This document shows positions 39,762 to 45,836 of a stretch of 55,374 bases of DNA, piece by piece; positions within the stretch are counted from its first letter, which is position 1, and each line of letters opens with the position of its first letter. The position numbers were made by a program, and so were the translations under genes. This DNA comes from a virus. Location: positions 1 through 55,374 of IMG/VR virus record IMGVR_UViG_3300028800_000112; one strand, given 5' to 3'. Below the pieces are notes generated by a model. It saw only the letters and a program-made list of their open reading frames with translations, was not told the origin of the DNA and did no database searches.

Positions 39762-40153
39762 CGACCTGGCTTCTGAGTGCCCGGCATGCGAACGAATGTG
39801 CCCCCGCGCTCCTTCGACAGGTGCCAGAAGCCGAACTCGATCAGCCCGGCATTGTAAAGGGCGTCGAGCAGATCGACGTACTTATCCCACGTGATATGCC
39901 TGTTGAGGTACAAGTGATAGTGCCCCGGTGTAGTTGACGGCTCAAGATGAGCCTCGTAGTCGAGGTCGATGCAAGGTAGATGCCAGTCGTTGCCGAACGG
40001 GTCATCATTGTCCCTGACATTCGAGCTAACGAGGTTAGCGTCAGCGTCGTCTTCTACTTCTACCCGGTTGATGTCACGGTAGACATCTTGTGCTGCCGGA
40101 TCGTTGACGGTCGGTGAGAACCACCGCTTCCTGTCTCCGAGGAAGTTAAGCAT
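39758..40153 (-). CDS. hypothetical protein (131 aa)
   Basis: Start ATG 40153 (MLNFLGDRKRWFSPTVNDP) after GGAGG. Contains LPCIDLDYEAHLEPSTTPGHYHLYLNRHITWDKYVDLLDALYNAGLIEFGFWHLSKERGGTFVR in pieces, a conserved-looking alpha/beta domain with IDLD, H-Y-H and KERGGTFVR motifs. Related proteins occur in actinophages; the activity is not known to me. Confidence 0.75.
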   Translation of the reverse strand: MLNFLGDRKRWFSPTVNDPAAQDVYRDINRVEVEDDADANLVSSNVRDNDDPFGNDWHLPCIDLDYEAHLEPSTTPGHYHLYLNRHITWDKYVDLLDALYNAGLIEFGFWHLSKERGGTFVRMPGTQKPGR

Positions 40154-40334
40154 GAGCCGCCTCCACGAAATTGTTGTCACTGTCGTACCAAACACGCATG
40201 CGAGGCGAAGGACGCCTCTCACCTTCATGCAGGACGGGACGCCACGTCACCCGAAATCTCCCCGGCTCCGTCGCGGACACGCTCCCGAAGATTTCGGGAT
40301 GGACCTTGAGCCTTACCATCGTTCCTTGCTTCAT
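40146..40334 (-). CDS. small SH3-like protein (62 aa)
   Basis: MVRLKVHPEIFGSVSATEPGRFRVTW and MRVWYDSDNNFVEA suggest an SH3-like beta-barrel with K-V-x-P-x-x-x-G-x-V. ATG overlaps the upstream TGA as ATGA; the 3' end overlaps the next gene by 8 nt. Function unknown. Confidence 0.7.
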   Translation of the reverse strand: MKQGTMVRLKVHPEIFGSVSATEPGRFRVTWRPVLHEGERRPSPRMRVWYDSDNNFVEAAHA

Positions 40335-40483
40335 TCTTCCTCCTGTGTATGTAGTTCCTGCCCGATCTCGATAACCTTGCCCCTGATAGTGTCAACGCCA
40401 TCCGACATAGACACTTCCTTGGTGAAAAAGCTGCTCATTACCCGCTCTGATCCGGATGCAACTTCGATAATCATGTAGGGCAT
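40331..40483 (-). CDS. hypothetical protein (50 aa)
   Basis: GGAGG six bases before the ATG. Product MPYMIIEVASGSERVMSSFF continues as an acidic helix and ends HTQEEE. Its TGA overlaps the next ATG. First gene after a promoter embedded at a terminator. Confidence 0.68.
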   Translation of the reverse strand: MPYMIIEVASGSERVMSSFFTKEVSMSDGVDTIRGKVIEIGQELHTQEEE

Positions 40484-40504
40484 GAATCCTCCTTAAACGA
40501 GAAA

Positions 40505-40530
40505 AGCCCCGTACCGTTGGGCACAGGGCT
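40505..40530 (-). terminator. terminator after the 137-aa virion-like gene
   Basis: On the minus strand AGCCCTGT pairs with ACGGGGCT (one G-U) and TTTT follows. A promoter just upstream (40531-40559) would start RNA within the first arm, so its transcripts would avoid this terminator. Confidence 0.75.
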
Positions 40531-40559
40531 AATCTATCGTACTAACGTTGTTGTGTCAA
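40531..40559 (-). promoter_or_regulatory. sigma70-like promoter overlapping terminator entry
   Basis: TTGACA (40554-40559), 17-bp spacer, TAGATT (40531-40536) on the minus strand; predicted start near 40524. Confidence 0.72.
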
Positions 40560-40562
40560 GAG

Positions 40563-40976
40563 CTAGAAGGTTCCGGTTGCGGTGATCAGGAGAGCCTGCG
40601 GACTGACGTAGAACTGAAGCACGGATGATGCCTCTACGACGTTGGCAGCGGCAGGAGTCAGAAGGATCTGAACCTGACCGACATCGGTCTTAGGTGCTGA
40701 AGTAGCACCTGTCTGCTGAACGAAAACTGGTGCCCAGTAGTTGTCAACCTGAGTAGTACCTGTGAACTTGGTGATGACGGGCAGCCACTTGGTGGCGTTA
40801 TCCGAAGATGCAACCGCGTTGCCCTCAGCCTGCGGGTTGAAGATGCGCTGGGTTGAGTTAGGGTCGATGATCGCTGCGATCATCGTCGTGCCGAGAGTAA
40901 CGGCACCAGTGTTGAGAGCGCCTGCGCCAGTCACGACCGGAACCACGGCGAAGGTAAGTCCTGCGAAGTTAGCCAT
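40563..40976 (-). CDS. hypothetical virion (decoration-like) protein (137 aa)
   Basis: Beta-rich, Ala/Thr/Val-rich soluble protein (MANFAGLTFAVVPVVTGAGALNTGAVTLG; VLQFYVSPQALLITATGTF). Composition is like capsid decoration or fibre proteins, but the gene is 5 kb from the head genes. AAAGG precedes the ATG; followed by a terminator, so it may be strongly expressed. Confidence 0.7.
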   Translation of the reverse strand: MANFAGLTFAVVPVVTGAGALNTGAVTLGTTMIAAIIDPNSTQRIFNPQAEGNAVASSDNATKWLPVITKFTGTTQVDNYWAPVFVQQTGATSAPKTDVGQVQILLTPAAANVVEASSVLQFYVSPQALLITATGTF

Positions 40977-41024
40977 AGTGACTAGCCTTTCGAGAAAGAA
41001 ATGATAGATCTATCTTCAGCTAGT

Positions 41025-41285
41025 CTAGCGCTTCCCGTGCCTACCTTTGTAATGACCCGATTGTAGCTCTTCAATGAAGAAAGGCTTTGTAGGTGTACTG
41101 AAATTTGAAGGCACATCTTGAATTGCCCGCTCATACCTGACGACCTCAAGAGGTCGTCGTTCCTCTATGTACATGTTCATTTGCCCCGTGTCAGCGAAGT
41201 AAGGTCTAATGGCCTTACGGAACTCTTCTTCGGGCAGACCGAGGACACGAAGCCACTCGATCATTTCTTCTTCAGTAGGTTCCAT
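41025..41285 (-). CDS. hypothetical acidic protein (86 aa)
   Basis: Helical, acidic N-terminus (MEPTEEEMIEWLRVLGLPEEEFRKAIRPYF) and basic C-terminus (SGHYKGRHGKR). No family recognised. Confidence 0.7.
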   Translation of the reverse strand: MEPTEEEMIEWLRVLGLPEEEFRKAIRPYFADTGQMNMYIEERRPLEVVRYERAIQDVPSNFSTPTKPFFIEELQSGHYKGRHGKR

Positions 41286-41316
41286 ATAACGACCGTATCA
41301 CGCTGAGGCATGAGAG

Positions 41317-41505
41317 TCAACGGATGCTCTTGCTCGTCTTCCATACGGCGAAGGCAACTGCCCCGATGAACAGAAGGACGACGACCCATGCGAGCAGGTC
41401 AGACTCCCAAACGGGCAGTATGCCCGGACCAGGGTGGTAGCAGTAAGGATCGTTGGGTCGCCCGGTAGTGCCGTGGCACCGACCTATGGCTTCAGGTATG
41501 TTCAT
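41317..41505 (-). CDS. single-pass membrane protein (62 aa)
   Basis: An N-terminal soluble part with Cys and His (GRCHGTTGRPNDPYCYHPGPG) and one C-terminal membrane helix (LLAWVVVLLFIGAVAFAVW) followed by KTSKSIR. The last protein gene before the tRNA array. Confidence 0.72.
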   Translation of the reverse strand: MNIPEAIGRCHGTTGRPNDPYCYHPGPGILPVWESDLLAWVVVLLFIGAVAFAVWKTSKSIR

Positions 41506-41529
41506 GACTGGAGTCTACACAGTCGAAGG

Positions 41530-41600
41530 CTGACCGTCAAGGATTCGAACCTCGATAGCGGGGACCAAAACCCCGCGTCCTGCCGTTGAACGAACGGTCA
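41530..41600 (-). tRNA. tRNA-Gln(TTG)
   Basis: Seven-base acceptor TGACCGT/ACGGTCA, loop TTTTGGT with anticodon TTG, T-loop TTCGAAT, discriminator G as expected for Gln. No CCA encoded. Confidence 0.92.
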
Positions 41601-41659
41601 ATGAAGGATCACAGGTCGCAGCTCGCGCGTTCCATTCTCCGGAGAATCCGGTGATCCAG

Positions 41660-41730
41660 CTTCGGGACAGAGATTCGAACTCCAATTGCAAGGTTCAGAG
41701 CCTTGAGTCCTGCCGTTGAACGATCCCGAA
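41660..41730 (-). tRNA. tRNA-Gln(CTG)
   Basis: Acceptor TTCGGGA/TCCCGAA, anticodon loop CTCTGAA, T-loop TTCGAAT, discriminator G. The gap after tRNA-Gln(TTG) holds the 14-base palindrome ATTCTCCGGAGAAT. Confidence 0.92.
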
Positions 41731-41776
41731 ATGAAGAGCAGCAGCTAACCGTGGTGTCGGGCAATTCACTGCTCAG

Positions 41777-41847
41777 TGCCCCCACAAGGATTCGAACCCT
41801 GGTACGCGGGGTAAAAGCCCGCTGTCCTACCGCTGAACGATAGAGGC
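41777..41847 (-). tRNA. tRNA-Lys(TTT)
   Basis: Acceptor GCCTCTA/TGGGGGC, anticodon loop CTTTTAC, canonical T-loop, discriminator A. Confidence 0.92.
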
Positions 41848-41925
41848 ATGGCGCGTCCGTATTTTCACAACCCCCCGGCGCTTATCTACTGAGTCGCGCC
41901 CGGACCTCGTTGGGGGAGTTTCCGG

Positions 41926-41999
41926 TAGACCGGCTGGGAATTGAACCCAGATAGCTTGCTTATAAGACAAGATTCGTCAAACCGTCCGAATCCCGGTCA
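41926..41999 (-). tRNA. tRNA-Ile(TAT)
   Basis: Anticodon loop CTTATAA on a 5-bp stem, T-arm CTGGG/CCCAG; acceptor pairs in six of seven positions (first pair T-T). It would read AUA. Ends one base from the next tRNA. Confidence 0.82.
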
Positions 42000-42000
42000 G

Positions 42001-42071
42001 TACACCGCCACGGTACCGACCCGTGTTCCCCAGATTAAGAGTCTGGTGCATCACCTTAATGCTTGCAGCGC
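42001..42071 (-). tRNA. tRNA-Lys(CTT) with non-consensus T-loop
   Basis: Acceptor GCGCTGC/GCGGTGT (all pairs with G-U), D-stem GCAT/ATGC, anticodon arm CCAGA-CTCTTAA-TCTGG, T-stem CACGG/CCGTG. The T-loop is GTCGGTA, without T54 and A58. Adjacent to tRNA-Ile. Confidence 0.65.
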
Positions 42072-42125
42072 TTGTGCCCCGATTTTTACCGACTTAACGG
42101 AGTGCCCCTCGGGACAAGGGGAGCG

Positions 42126-42197
42126 TAGTCCTGCCCGGAATCGAACCGAGATCCTGCCCTTAGGAAGGGCTAGTACTGTCCTTTGTACTACAAGACC
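42126..42197 (-). tRNA. tRNA-Arg(CCT)
   Basis: Acceptor GGTCTTG/CAGGACT, D-stem GTAC/GTAC, anticodon loop TTCCTAA, T-loop TTCGATT. Confidence 0.9.
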
Positions 42198-42313
42198 ATT
42201 GGTAGCCGCGCACGTGCCTACTCGTGCTGTCCCTCAGACTTATCACGCTGATCAGGCGCGCATCCTTATGAGGTCGGCATCTCGCCATGCTAGCCAAGCT
42301 TCTGCCGCGACCG

Positions 42314-42385
42314 TAGTCCCTGAAGGAATCGAACCCTCATGAGTAGCTTAGAAGGCTACTGTCCTGTCCGTTGAACGAAGGGACC
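42314..42385 (-). tRNA. tRNA-Arg(TCT)
   Basis: Acceptor GGTCCCT/AGGGACT, anticodon arm GTAGC-CTTCTAA-GCTAC, canonical T-loop. Its 5' base coincides with the predicted start of a promoter at 42392-42421. Confidence 0.92.
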
Positions 42386-42391
42386 ATGATT

Positions 42392-42421
42392 AGTTTAACC
42401 TATCAAAATATCATTTGTCAA
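42392..42421 (-). promoter_or_regulatory. promoter inside tRNA array
   Basis: TTGACA 42416-42421, 18-bp spacer, TAAACT 42392-42397 on the minus strand; predicted start at 42385, the first base of tRNA-Arg(TCT). Confidence 0.75.
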
Positions 42422-42422
42422 G

Positions 42423-42494
42423 ATCCTCACCAGGGAATCGAACCCTGGACCTCTTCCGTACCAAGGAAGTGTTCTGCCACTGAACTAGCAAGGA
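42423..42494 (-). tRNA. tRNA-Thr(GGT)
   Basis: Acceptor TCCTTGC/GTGAGGA, D-stem GTTC/GAAC, anticodon arm CTTCC-TTGGTAC-GGAAG, T-loop TTCGATT, discriminator T. Confidence 0.92.
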
Positions 42495-42610
42495 ATAGCG
42501 CCCGGCATCGGGCTGGTTACCGTCGCTAACATCCGGGCGTACTGGAAACGGAAGCGTCCTTCCTCGCGCCGACAACTTGGTTAAGAGCCAAGATCGTACG
42601 CTTCATCCAG

Positions 42611-42681
42611 ATCCCCGCCGAGGAGTCGAACCCCGATCACGTCATTACGAAAGACGTATTCTGCCATTGAACCAGCAGGGC
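42611..42681 (-). tRNA. tRNA-Thr(CGT)
   Basis: Acceptor pairs in six of seven positions (GCCCTGC/GCGGGGA), anticodon loop TTCGTAA, T-arm CGGGG-TTCGACT-CCTCG. Confidence 0.85.
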
Positions 42682-42788
42682 ATGTACTGTGAACTCTCAG
42701 AGCGACCAGCGAATTCCTGGGGCTACCCGTTTTCCGGACGCGAAGTCAAGCGGCACCTCTGACGGGAATATTGCCATTCACAGTAACG

Positions 42789-42862
42789 AGCCGCTTCTCG
42801 GACTTGAACCGAGTACCTCCTGTTTACAAGACAGGTGCTCTAGCCGGGTGAGCTAAAGCGGC
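42789..42862 (-). tRNA. tRNA-Thr(TGT)
   Basis: Acceptor GCCGCTT/AAGCGGC, D-arm GCTC/GAGC, anticodon arm CCTGT-CTTGTAA-ACAGG, T-arm CTCGG-TTCAAGT-CCGAG. Confidence 0.94.
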
Positions 42863-42970
42863 ATCAGGGGCAAGGAGAAGGATTTGACACCTTCACTTTT
42901 CTCTCCGCGAGCTGGTCTCTGCCCGACATCCCAGACCGGAACCAGGATGACTGTTTAACCTACCCTTGCG

Positions 42971-43041
42971 TACCCAGTGAAGGTAATGCTCCCTCGTCGT
43001 CGGTTTGTAAAACCGCTACTCTTCTTTTGAGCTAACCGGGC
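42971..43041 (-). tRNA. tRNA-Val(TAC) with non-consensus T-loop
   Basis: Acceptor GCCCGGT/ACTGGGT, D-stem GCTC/GAGT, anticodon loop TTTACAA on a stem with one end mismatch, T-stem GAGGG/CCTTC but T-loop AGCATTA. Confidence 0.65.
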
Positions 43042-43099
43042 ATAGGCTGACAATTTAACGACACGTCAGCAAGTCGGGCGTAAGTGGAGTCGCCACCCG

Positions 43100-43158
43100 T
43101 GGATCGTACGAGAGTCGAACTCGTCATGCGCGCTAGGTCACCGGACCTTTCACGACCC
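43100..43158 (-). other. truncated tRNA-like element without anticodon arm
   Basis: Canonical T-arm (ACGAG-TTCGACT-CTCGT) and a paired acceptor (GGGTCGT/ACGATCC), but only 27 nt between acceptor and T-arm, forming one AGGTC-CGGT-GACCT hairpin. 59 nt in all. A deleted tRNA or a tRNA mimic. Confidence 0.55.
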
Positions 43159-43304
43159 ATGTTGGTGGGTGTGGGTGCCCGCACAGGGCGGACCTCTTTA
43201 TCCTCCGTCCGCCTCTGCTTCCCTCACCTTAGTTCCGGACTTCGGATGAGTTCTTTCCAGGCTCGCTCGGGCTTATACGGGACTAGTACTACCCGCACAT
43301 CCGG

Positions 43305-43387
43305 AGGAAGATATGGGATTCGAACCCATGAGACCGTAGCCTACTGGTTTAGCAAACCAGCGCAATAAGCCGCTATGCGAATCTTCC
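43305..43387 (-). tRNA. tRNA-Ser(GCT)
   Basis: Type II tRNA with long variable arm: acceptor GGAAGAT/ATCTTCC, anticodon arm CTGGT-TTGCTAA-ACCAG, T-arm ATGGG-TTCGAAT-CCCAT. Confidence 0.93.
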
Positions 43388-43388
43388 A

Positions 43389-43538
43389 TTAAGCACCCGG
43401 ACCAGATGTCTCCGTCCAGGCAACACCACACGAATCACACTTCCAGCTTACCGTCGTCCACTTGTTGCCGTGACGGTCTTGACCAGAAGATGTGCTCGTG
43501 ATTCTCGGGGACTCATGATTGTCAACTCTGCAAGCCAT
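43389..43538 (-). CDS. small zinc-ribbon-like protein (49 aa)
   Basis: AAGGAG before the ATG. Product begins MACRVDNHESPRITSTSSGQ; the C-terminal half has WKCDSCGVAWTET with C-x2-C, a zinc-ribbon half. It lies between tRNA-Ile(GAT) and tRNA-Ser(GCT), its stop next to the tRNA 5' end. Function unknown. Confidence 0.7.
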   Translation of the reverse strand: MACRVDNHESPRITSTSSGQDRHGNKWTTVSWKCDSCGVAWTETSGPGA

Positions 43539-43551
43539 GATTCTCCTTGAG

Positions 43552-43625
43552 TAGAGCGTATGGGAATCGAACCCATCGAAACTTGCTTATCAGGCAAGCC
43601 TCTTCAACCAGCCGAGCCACGCTCA
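43552..43625 (-). tRNA. tRNA-Ile(GAT)
   Basis: Anticodon arm CTTGC-CTGATAA-GCAAG, T-arm ATGGG-TTCGATT-CCCAT, acceptor pairs in six of seven positions. Confidence 0.88.
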
Positions 43626-43626
43626 G

Positions 43627-43708
43627 AGGAAGGTAGAGGTGTCGAGCCCCACGGGTTTCCCCGCCTCACGCTTTCAAGGCGTGCTGGTCCGCCGGGACCG
43701 TACCTTCC
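43627..43708 (-). tRNA. tRNA-Ser(TGA)
   Basis: Type II: acceptor GGAAGGT/ACCTTCC, anticodon loop CTTGAAA on CACGC/GCGTG, long variable arm, T-loop CTCGACA (position 54 changed). Confidence 0.87.
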
Positions 43709-43835
43709 AGGGTGACTGTTGTACGACCATCGTAGCATTTAGACTCAAGAATTACAACTTTCTTGAGAGGAACTATATAGATCGCCAGCAGGTCAGACTT
43801 ACTTGCGTCAAACTTTTTGATCTGTGTCGCAGTCG

Positions 43836-43887
43836 TGCTGCCACTACACTATCCGGCTCAATTGAGCCAGCCGGGATTCGAACCCTG
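43836..43887 (-). other. tRNA-half module in 3'-then-5' order
   Basis: On the minus strand a T-arm (CAGGG-TTCGAAT-CCCGG) and acceptor strand CTGGCTC are followed after AATT by GAGCCGG, which pairs with it over 7 bp, and then a D-arm (GTGT-AGTGGCA-GCAC). No anticodon arm can be built from the flanks, so it may be a relic. Confidence 0.45.
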
Positions 43888-43900
43888 CCTTGTCGTCGCG

Positions 43901-43981
43901 TAGCTCCACTCGGATTTGAACCGAGACGCCCGGAGGCACTAGTTCCTAAGACTAGCGTGTCTGCCGTTCCACCATGAAGCC
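43901..43981 (-). tRNA. tRNA-Leu(TAG)
   Basis: Type II: acceptor GGCTTCA/TGGAGCT, anticodon arm CTAGT-CTTAGGA-ACTAG, variable arm 13 nt, T-arm CTCGG-TTCAAAT-CCGAG. One base from tRNA-Ala. Confidence 0.92.
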
Positions 43982-43982
43982 G

Positions 43983-44053
43983 TGGAGCCATAGGGAATCG
44001 AACCCTAATCCGCTGCTTGCAAAACAGCAGTCCTACCGTTGAACGATAGCCCC
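43983..44053 (-). tRNA. tRNA-Ala(TGC)
   Basis: Acceptor GGGGCTA/TGGCTCC, anticodon arm GCTGT-TTTGCAA-GCAGC, canonical T-loop. Confidence 0.93.
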
Positions 44054-44468
44054 ATGTAAGGCTTTTTCACCAGTAGCCCACACTGACAGCCGTACGTTGC
44101 TGCGTGGAGTCACCGAGTGCTACCCCCGGCTAGAACGCCCTGCCAGAGCATCCTGGTCGTTGGACCCAACCCCATTGGCAAGCTTATTAAGGGAAGCCTA
44201 CGAGAAACCTTGCAGTGCTAGAGATACGTTCCATACTCTAGCTTCCGTTTTATCCGTCGAGAGTGAACGCTGTCACCGGCTTGGGAACGCTTCTGCACAG
44301 CGCCCCTGTCCGGTCGCGAACCGGATCGTTTTCAAGTCTACCCTATTGCCAGCTTCGACACCGTGTCACTAGCTAGCTGCATGATTCCTGTATGGGTTGC
44401 CACTTGGGCGCTCACTCCACGGCGCAGGTGGTCATGCGACATTGCCTAGGATGAATAAAGTAGACCCG
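44054..44468. other. hairpin-rich gap in tRNA array, no gene recognised
   Basis: No protein frame with a ribosome-binding site and no complete tRNA was found. It holds a perfect 7-bp hairpin (GCTAGAG 44217-44223, CTCTAGC 44236-44242) and a T-arm-like hairpin TCCGG-TTCGCGA-CCGGA near 44320 without a matching rest of a tRNA. It may contain decayed tRNAs. Confidence 0.5.
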
Positions 44469-44540
44469 TAGTCCCACAGGGAGTCGAACCCTGTTCGTCG
44501 GGGTGAAAACCCGACATCCTAACCCATAGACGATGGGACC
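44469..44540 (-). tRNA. tRNA-Glu(TTC)
   Basis: Acceptor GGTCCCA/TGGGACT, anticodon loop TTTTCAC on TCGGG/CCCGA, T-arm CAGGG-TTCGACT-CCCTG. Confidence 0.94.
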
Positions 44541-44607
44541 ATATCCACTGGTTTTATTTCCACTGAAGCGAACCAGATCGACAAAACGCTTACACGGGGC
44601 TATAGCG

Positions 44608-44680
44608 AGCAACCGATGGGATTTGAACCCACCCTAAGACATTGGCAATGTCTCGTGCTATCCGCTAACACTACGGTCAC
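44608..44680 (-). tRNA. tRNA-Gly(GCC)
   Basis: Acceptor GTGACCG/CGGTTGC, anticodon arm AGACA-TTGCCAA-TGTCT, T-loop TTCAAAT, discriminator T. Confidence 0.93.
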
Positions 44681-44739
44681 ATACCATCGGATGCCCGGCT
44701 TACGCAGGCTGTACGTACCCAAACGTAGATCCTCCGGAG

Positions 44740-44810
44740 CGCGCCGTACGGGATTCGAACCCGTGATATCACCTTGACGGGGTGACGTGTTCCCGCTACA
44801 CTAACGATGC
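44740..44810 (-). tRNA. tRNA-Asp(GTC)
   Basis: Anticodon arm TCACC-CCGTCAA-GGTGA (C at position 33 instead of U), T-arm ACGGG-TTCGAAT-CCCGT, discriminator G. Acceptor has one A-C mismatch. Preceded by a promoter. Confidence 0.88.
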
Positions 44811-44818
44811 ATGTTGCC

Positions 44819-44847
44819 ATCCTAGCCGGGATGGCTCGGTTTGTCAA
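44819..44847 (-). promoter_or_regulatory. promoter before tRNA-Asp
   Basis: TTGACA 44842-44847, 17-bp spacer, TAGGAT 44819-44824 on the minus strand; predicted start near 44812, two bases from the tRNA 5' end. Confidence 0.78.
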
Positions 44848-44849
44848 GC

Positions 44850-44927
44850 TTAACGACCTCTGTACCAGAAGCCGCCGCCGCCAAGTAGCAGAACAATCAG
44901 GACGACAACAATAATGATGAGTAGCAT
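44850..44927 (-). CDS. 25-aa hydrophobic micro-protein
   Basis: AAGGAGAG before the ATG. MLLIIIVVVLIVLLLGGGGF then WYRGR: a single membrane helix with a Gly run and basic end, like small hydrophobic proteins found across bacteria and phages. Function unknown. Confidence 0.68.
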   Translation of the reverse strand: MLLIIIVVVLIVLLLGGGGFWYRGR

Positions 44928-44957
44928 GTCTCTCCTTTCGTCTGTACCATCCTAGCG

Positions 44958-45029
44958 TAGTCCCACGGAGACTCGAACTCCGGTCACCAGGTTGAGAACC
45001 TGGCATCCTCACCGCTAGACGATGGGACC
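44958..45029 (-). tRNA. tRNA-Glu(CTC)
   Basis: Acceptor GGTCCCA/TGGGACT, anticodon arm CCAGG-TTCTCAA-CCTGG, T-loop TTCGAGT. Confidence 0.94.
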
Positions 45030-45143
45030 ATGCTACTGATACATGAACACTTGGCTCGACCCGGAAATAATCCGGCGCTGTGCTCGTGAGCGCTTCGGGA
45101 TCTGGTTCCCTCATTACTCATCATCTGGCGTATGTACCAGCAG

Positions 45144-45215
45144 TGGCTCCCGGTGGTAACGATCCACCCTCTCAGGTTCTTCAGACGAGCGCTAATCCGT
45201 CTCAGCTAGAGAGCC
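45144..45215 (-). tRNA. degenerate tRNA-Phe(GAA)-like element
   Basis: Acceptor GGCTCTC/GGGAGCC (7 bp), D-arm GCT/AGC, loop CTGAAGA with anticodon GAA but two mismatches in the anticodon stem, T-stem GGTGG/CCACC with loop ATCGTTA. It overlaps the last codons of the HNH gene. Confidence 0.4.
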
Positions 45216-45539
45216 ATGTGTTCTTCTGTTATGTGTTCTTGTTCTGTGACAGTTAGAACATACTAGTTCACATTTGTCAATCTCACTTTGAAGTCGCTCG
45301 CGACCCCATCCGTGCTGTACTGCTTGCGAAACGTTCAATACTTTTCCGTCAAGATGATCGAAGTCCATCACCCAGTAAGGATACCTAAGTCCGCAATCCA
45401 CACACGGTTCTGACTCTTTGAGTTCCTGAATCCAGAGCCTCATGTTATCGAGTCGTTCACGTTTCTGCCTGCGAAGAATTGGCATCCGTTCTTCTCTGTG
45501 GTCTTGATGCCACTGCTTCTGATACTCTTTTGAAGCCAT
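45192..45539 (-). CDS. HNH endonuclease within tRNA array
   Basis: A 115-aa protein: basic helical N-terminus (KEYQKQWHQDHREERMPILRRQKRERLDN), then CVDCGLRYPYWVMDFDHLDGK and CELVCSNCHRTRTHNRRTH. The C-x2-C, DFDHLDG and C-x2-CHRxxTHxR are the compact HNH fold. Lower G+C than the neighbourhood. It starts 20 bases after a tRNA-Phe 5' half, as if inserted into that tRNA. Confidence 0.9.
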   Translation of the reverse strand: MASKEYQKQWHQDHREERMPILRRQKRERLDNMRLWIQELKESEPCVDCGLRYPYWVMDFDHLDGKVLNVSQAVQHGWGRERLQSEIDKCELVCSNCHRTRTHNRRTHGSLAETD

Positions 45540-45559
45540 CGTTGAAGTCTATCACAAAG

Positions 45560-45597
45560 GCTTCAACCGGGTGCTCTACCAACTGAGCTAACCGACC
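45560..45597 (-). other. 5' half of a canonical tRNA-Phe(GAA), interrupted
   Basis: GGTCGGT-TA-GCTC-AGTTGGTA-GAGC-A-CCCGG-TTGAAGC is a textbook tRNA up to the end of the anticodon loop (GAA). The rest is missing; the HNH gene follows. GTTGAAG of the loop pairs with CTTCAAC 20 nt on. No matching 3' half was found. Confidence 0.7.
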
Positions 45598-45765
45598 ATA
45601 ACCCGGTGTTGAGCACCCCAGCTACCGGGCATTACTGGGAGAGTTGTCGCAGGACTTTTGAGAGGTGTCCCACAGCCGTCCCCGGCTGATCTTAATGTAC
45701 CGTAGCGCCCCTTCAGCCGAGAGGCTACATTCGGGGATAGTTTAGCGTCTATACCCAGGACGACG

Positions 45766-45836
45766 AGCCCCTCGCGGATTCCGCCACCGCGACTCATGCT
45801 TGGAAGGCACGCATGTTGCTTCTACACCAGAAGGGC
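45766..45836 (-). tRNA. tRNA-Gly(TCC) with non-consensus T-loop
   Basis: Acceptor GCCCTTC/GAGGGGC, D-stem GTGT/ACAT, anticodon arm CGTGC-CTTCCAA-GCATG, T-stem GCGGT/TCCGC (inner pair T-T), T-loop GGCGGAA. Confidence 0.65.

Noticed and set aside
42198-42313. tRNA-Met-like sequence with CTCATAA loop and GCAT/ATGC D-arm
   Set aside because: The anticodon stem has three mismatches and no acceptor stem fits; at best a relic.
42870-42969. 100-nt element with GCAAGGG/TCCTTGC ends and an Arg-like CCTGG-TTCCGGT-CTGGG arm
   Set aside because: The space between anticodon and T-arm is about 35 nt and alternative pairings fit equally well; not called as a tRNA.
45100-45600. Group I intron in tRNA-Phe
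   Set aside because: An exon-intron P1-like pairing can be drawn, but no conserved intron core was recognised and no 3' exon was found.
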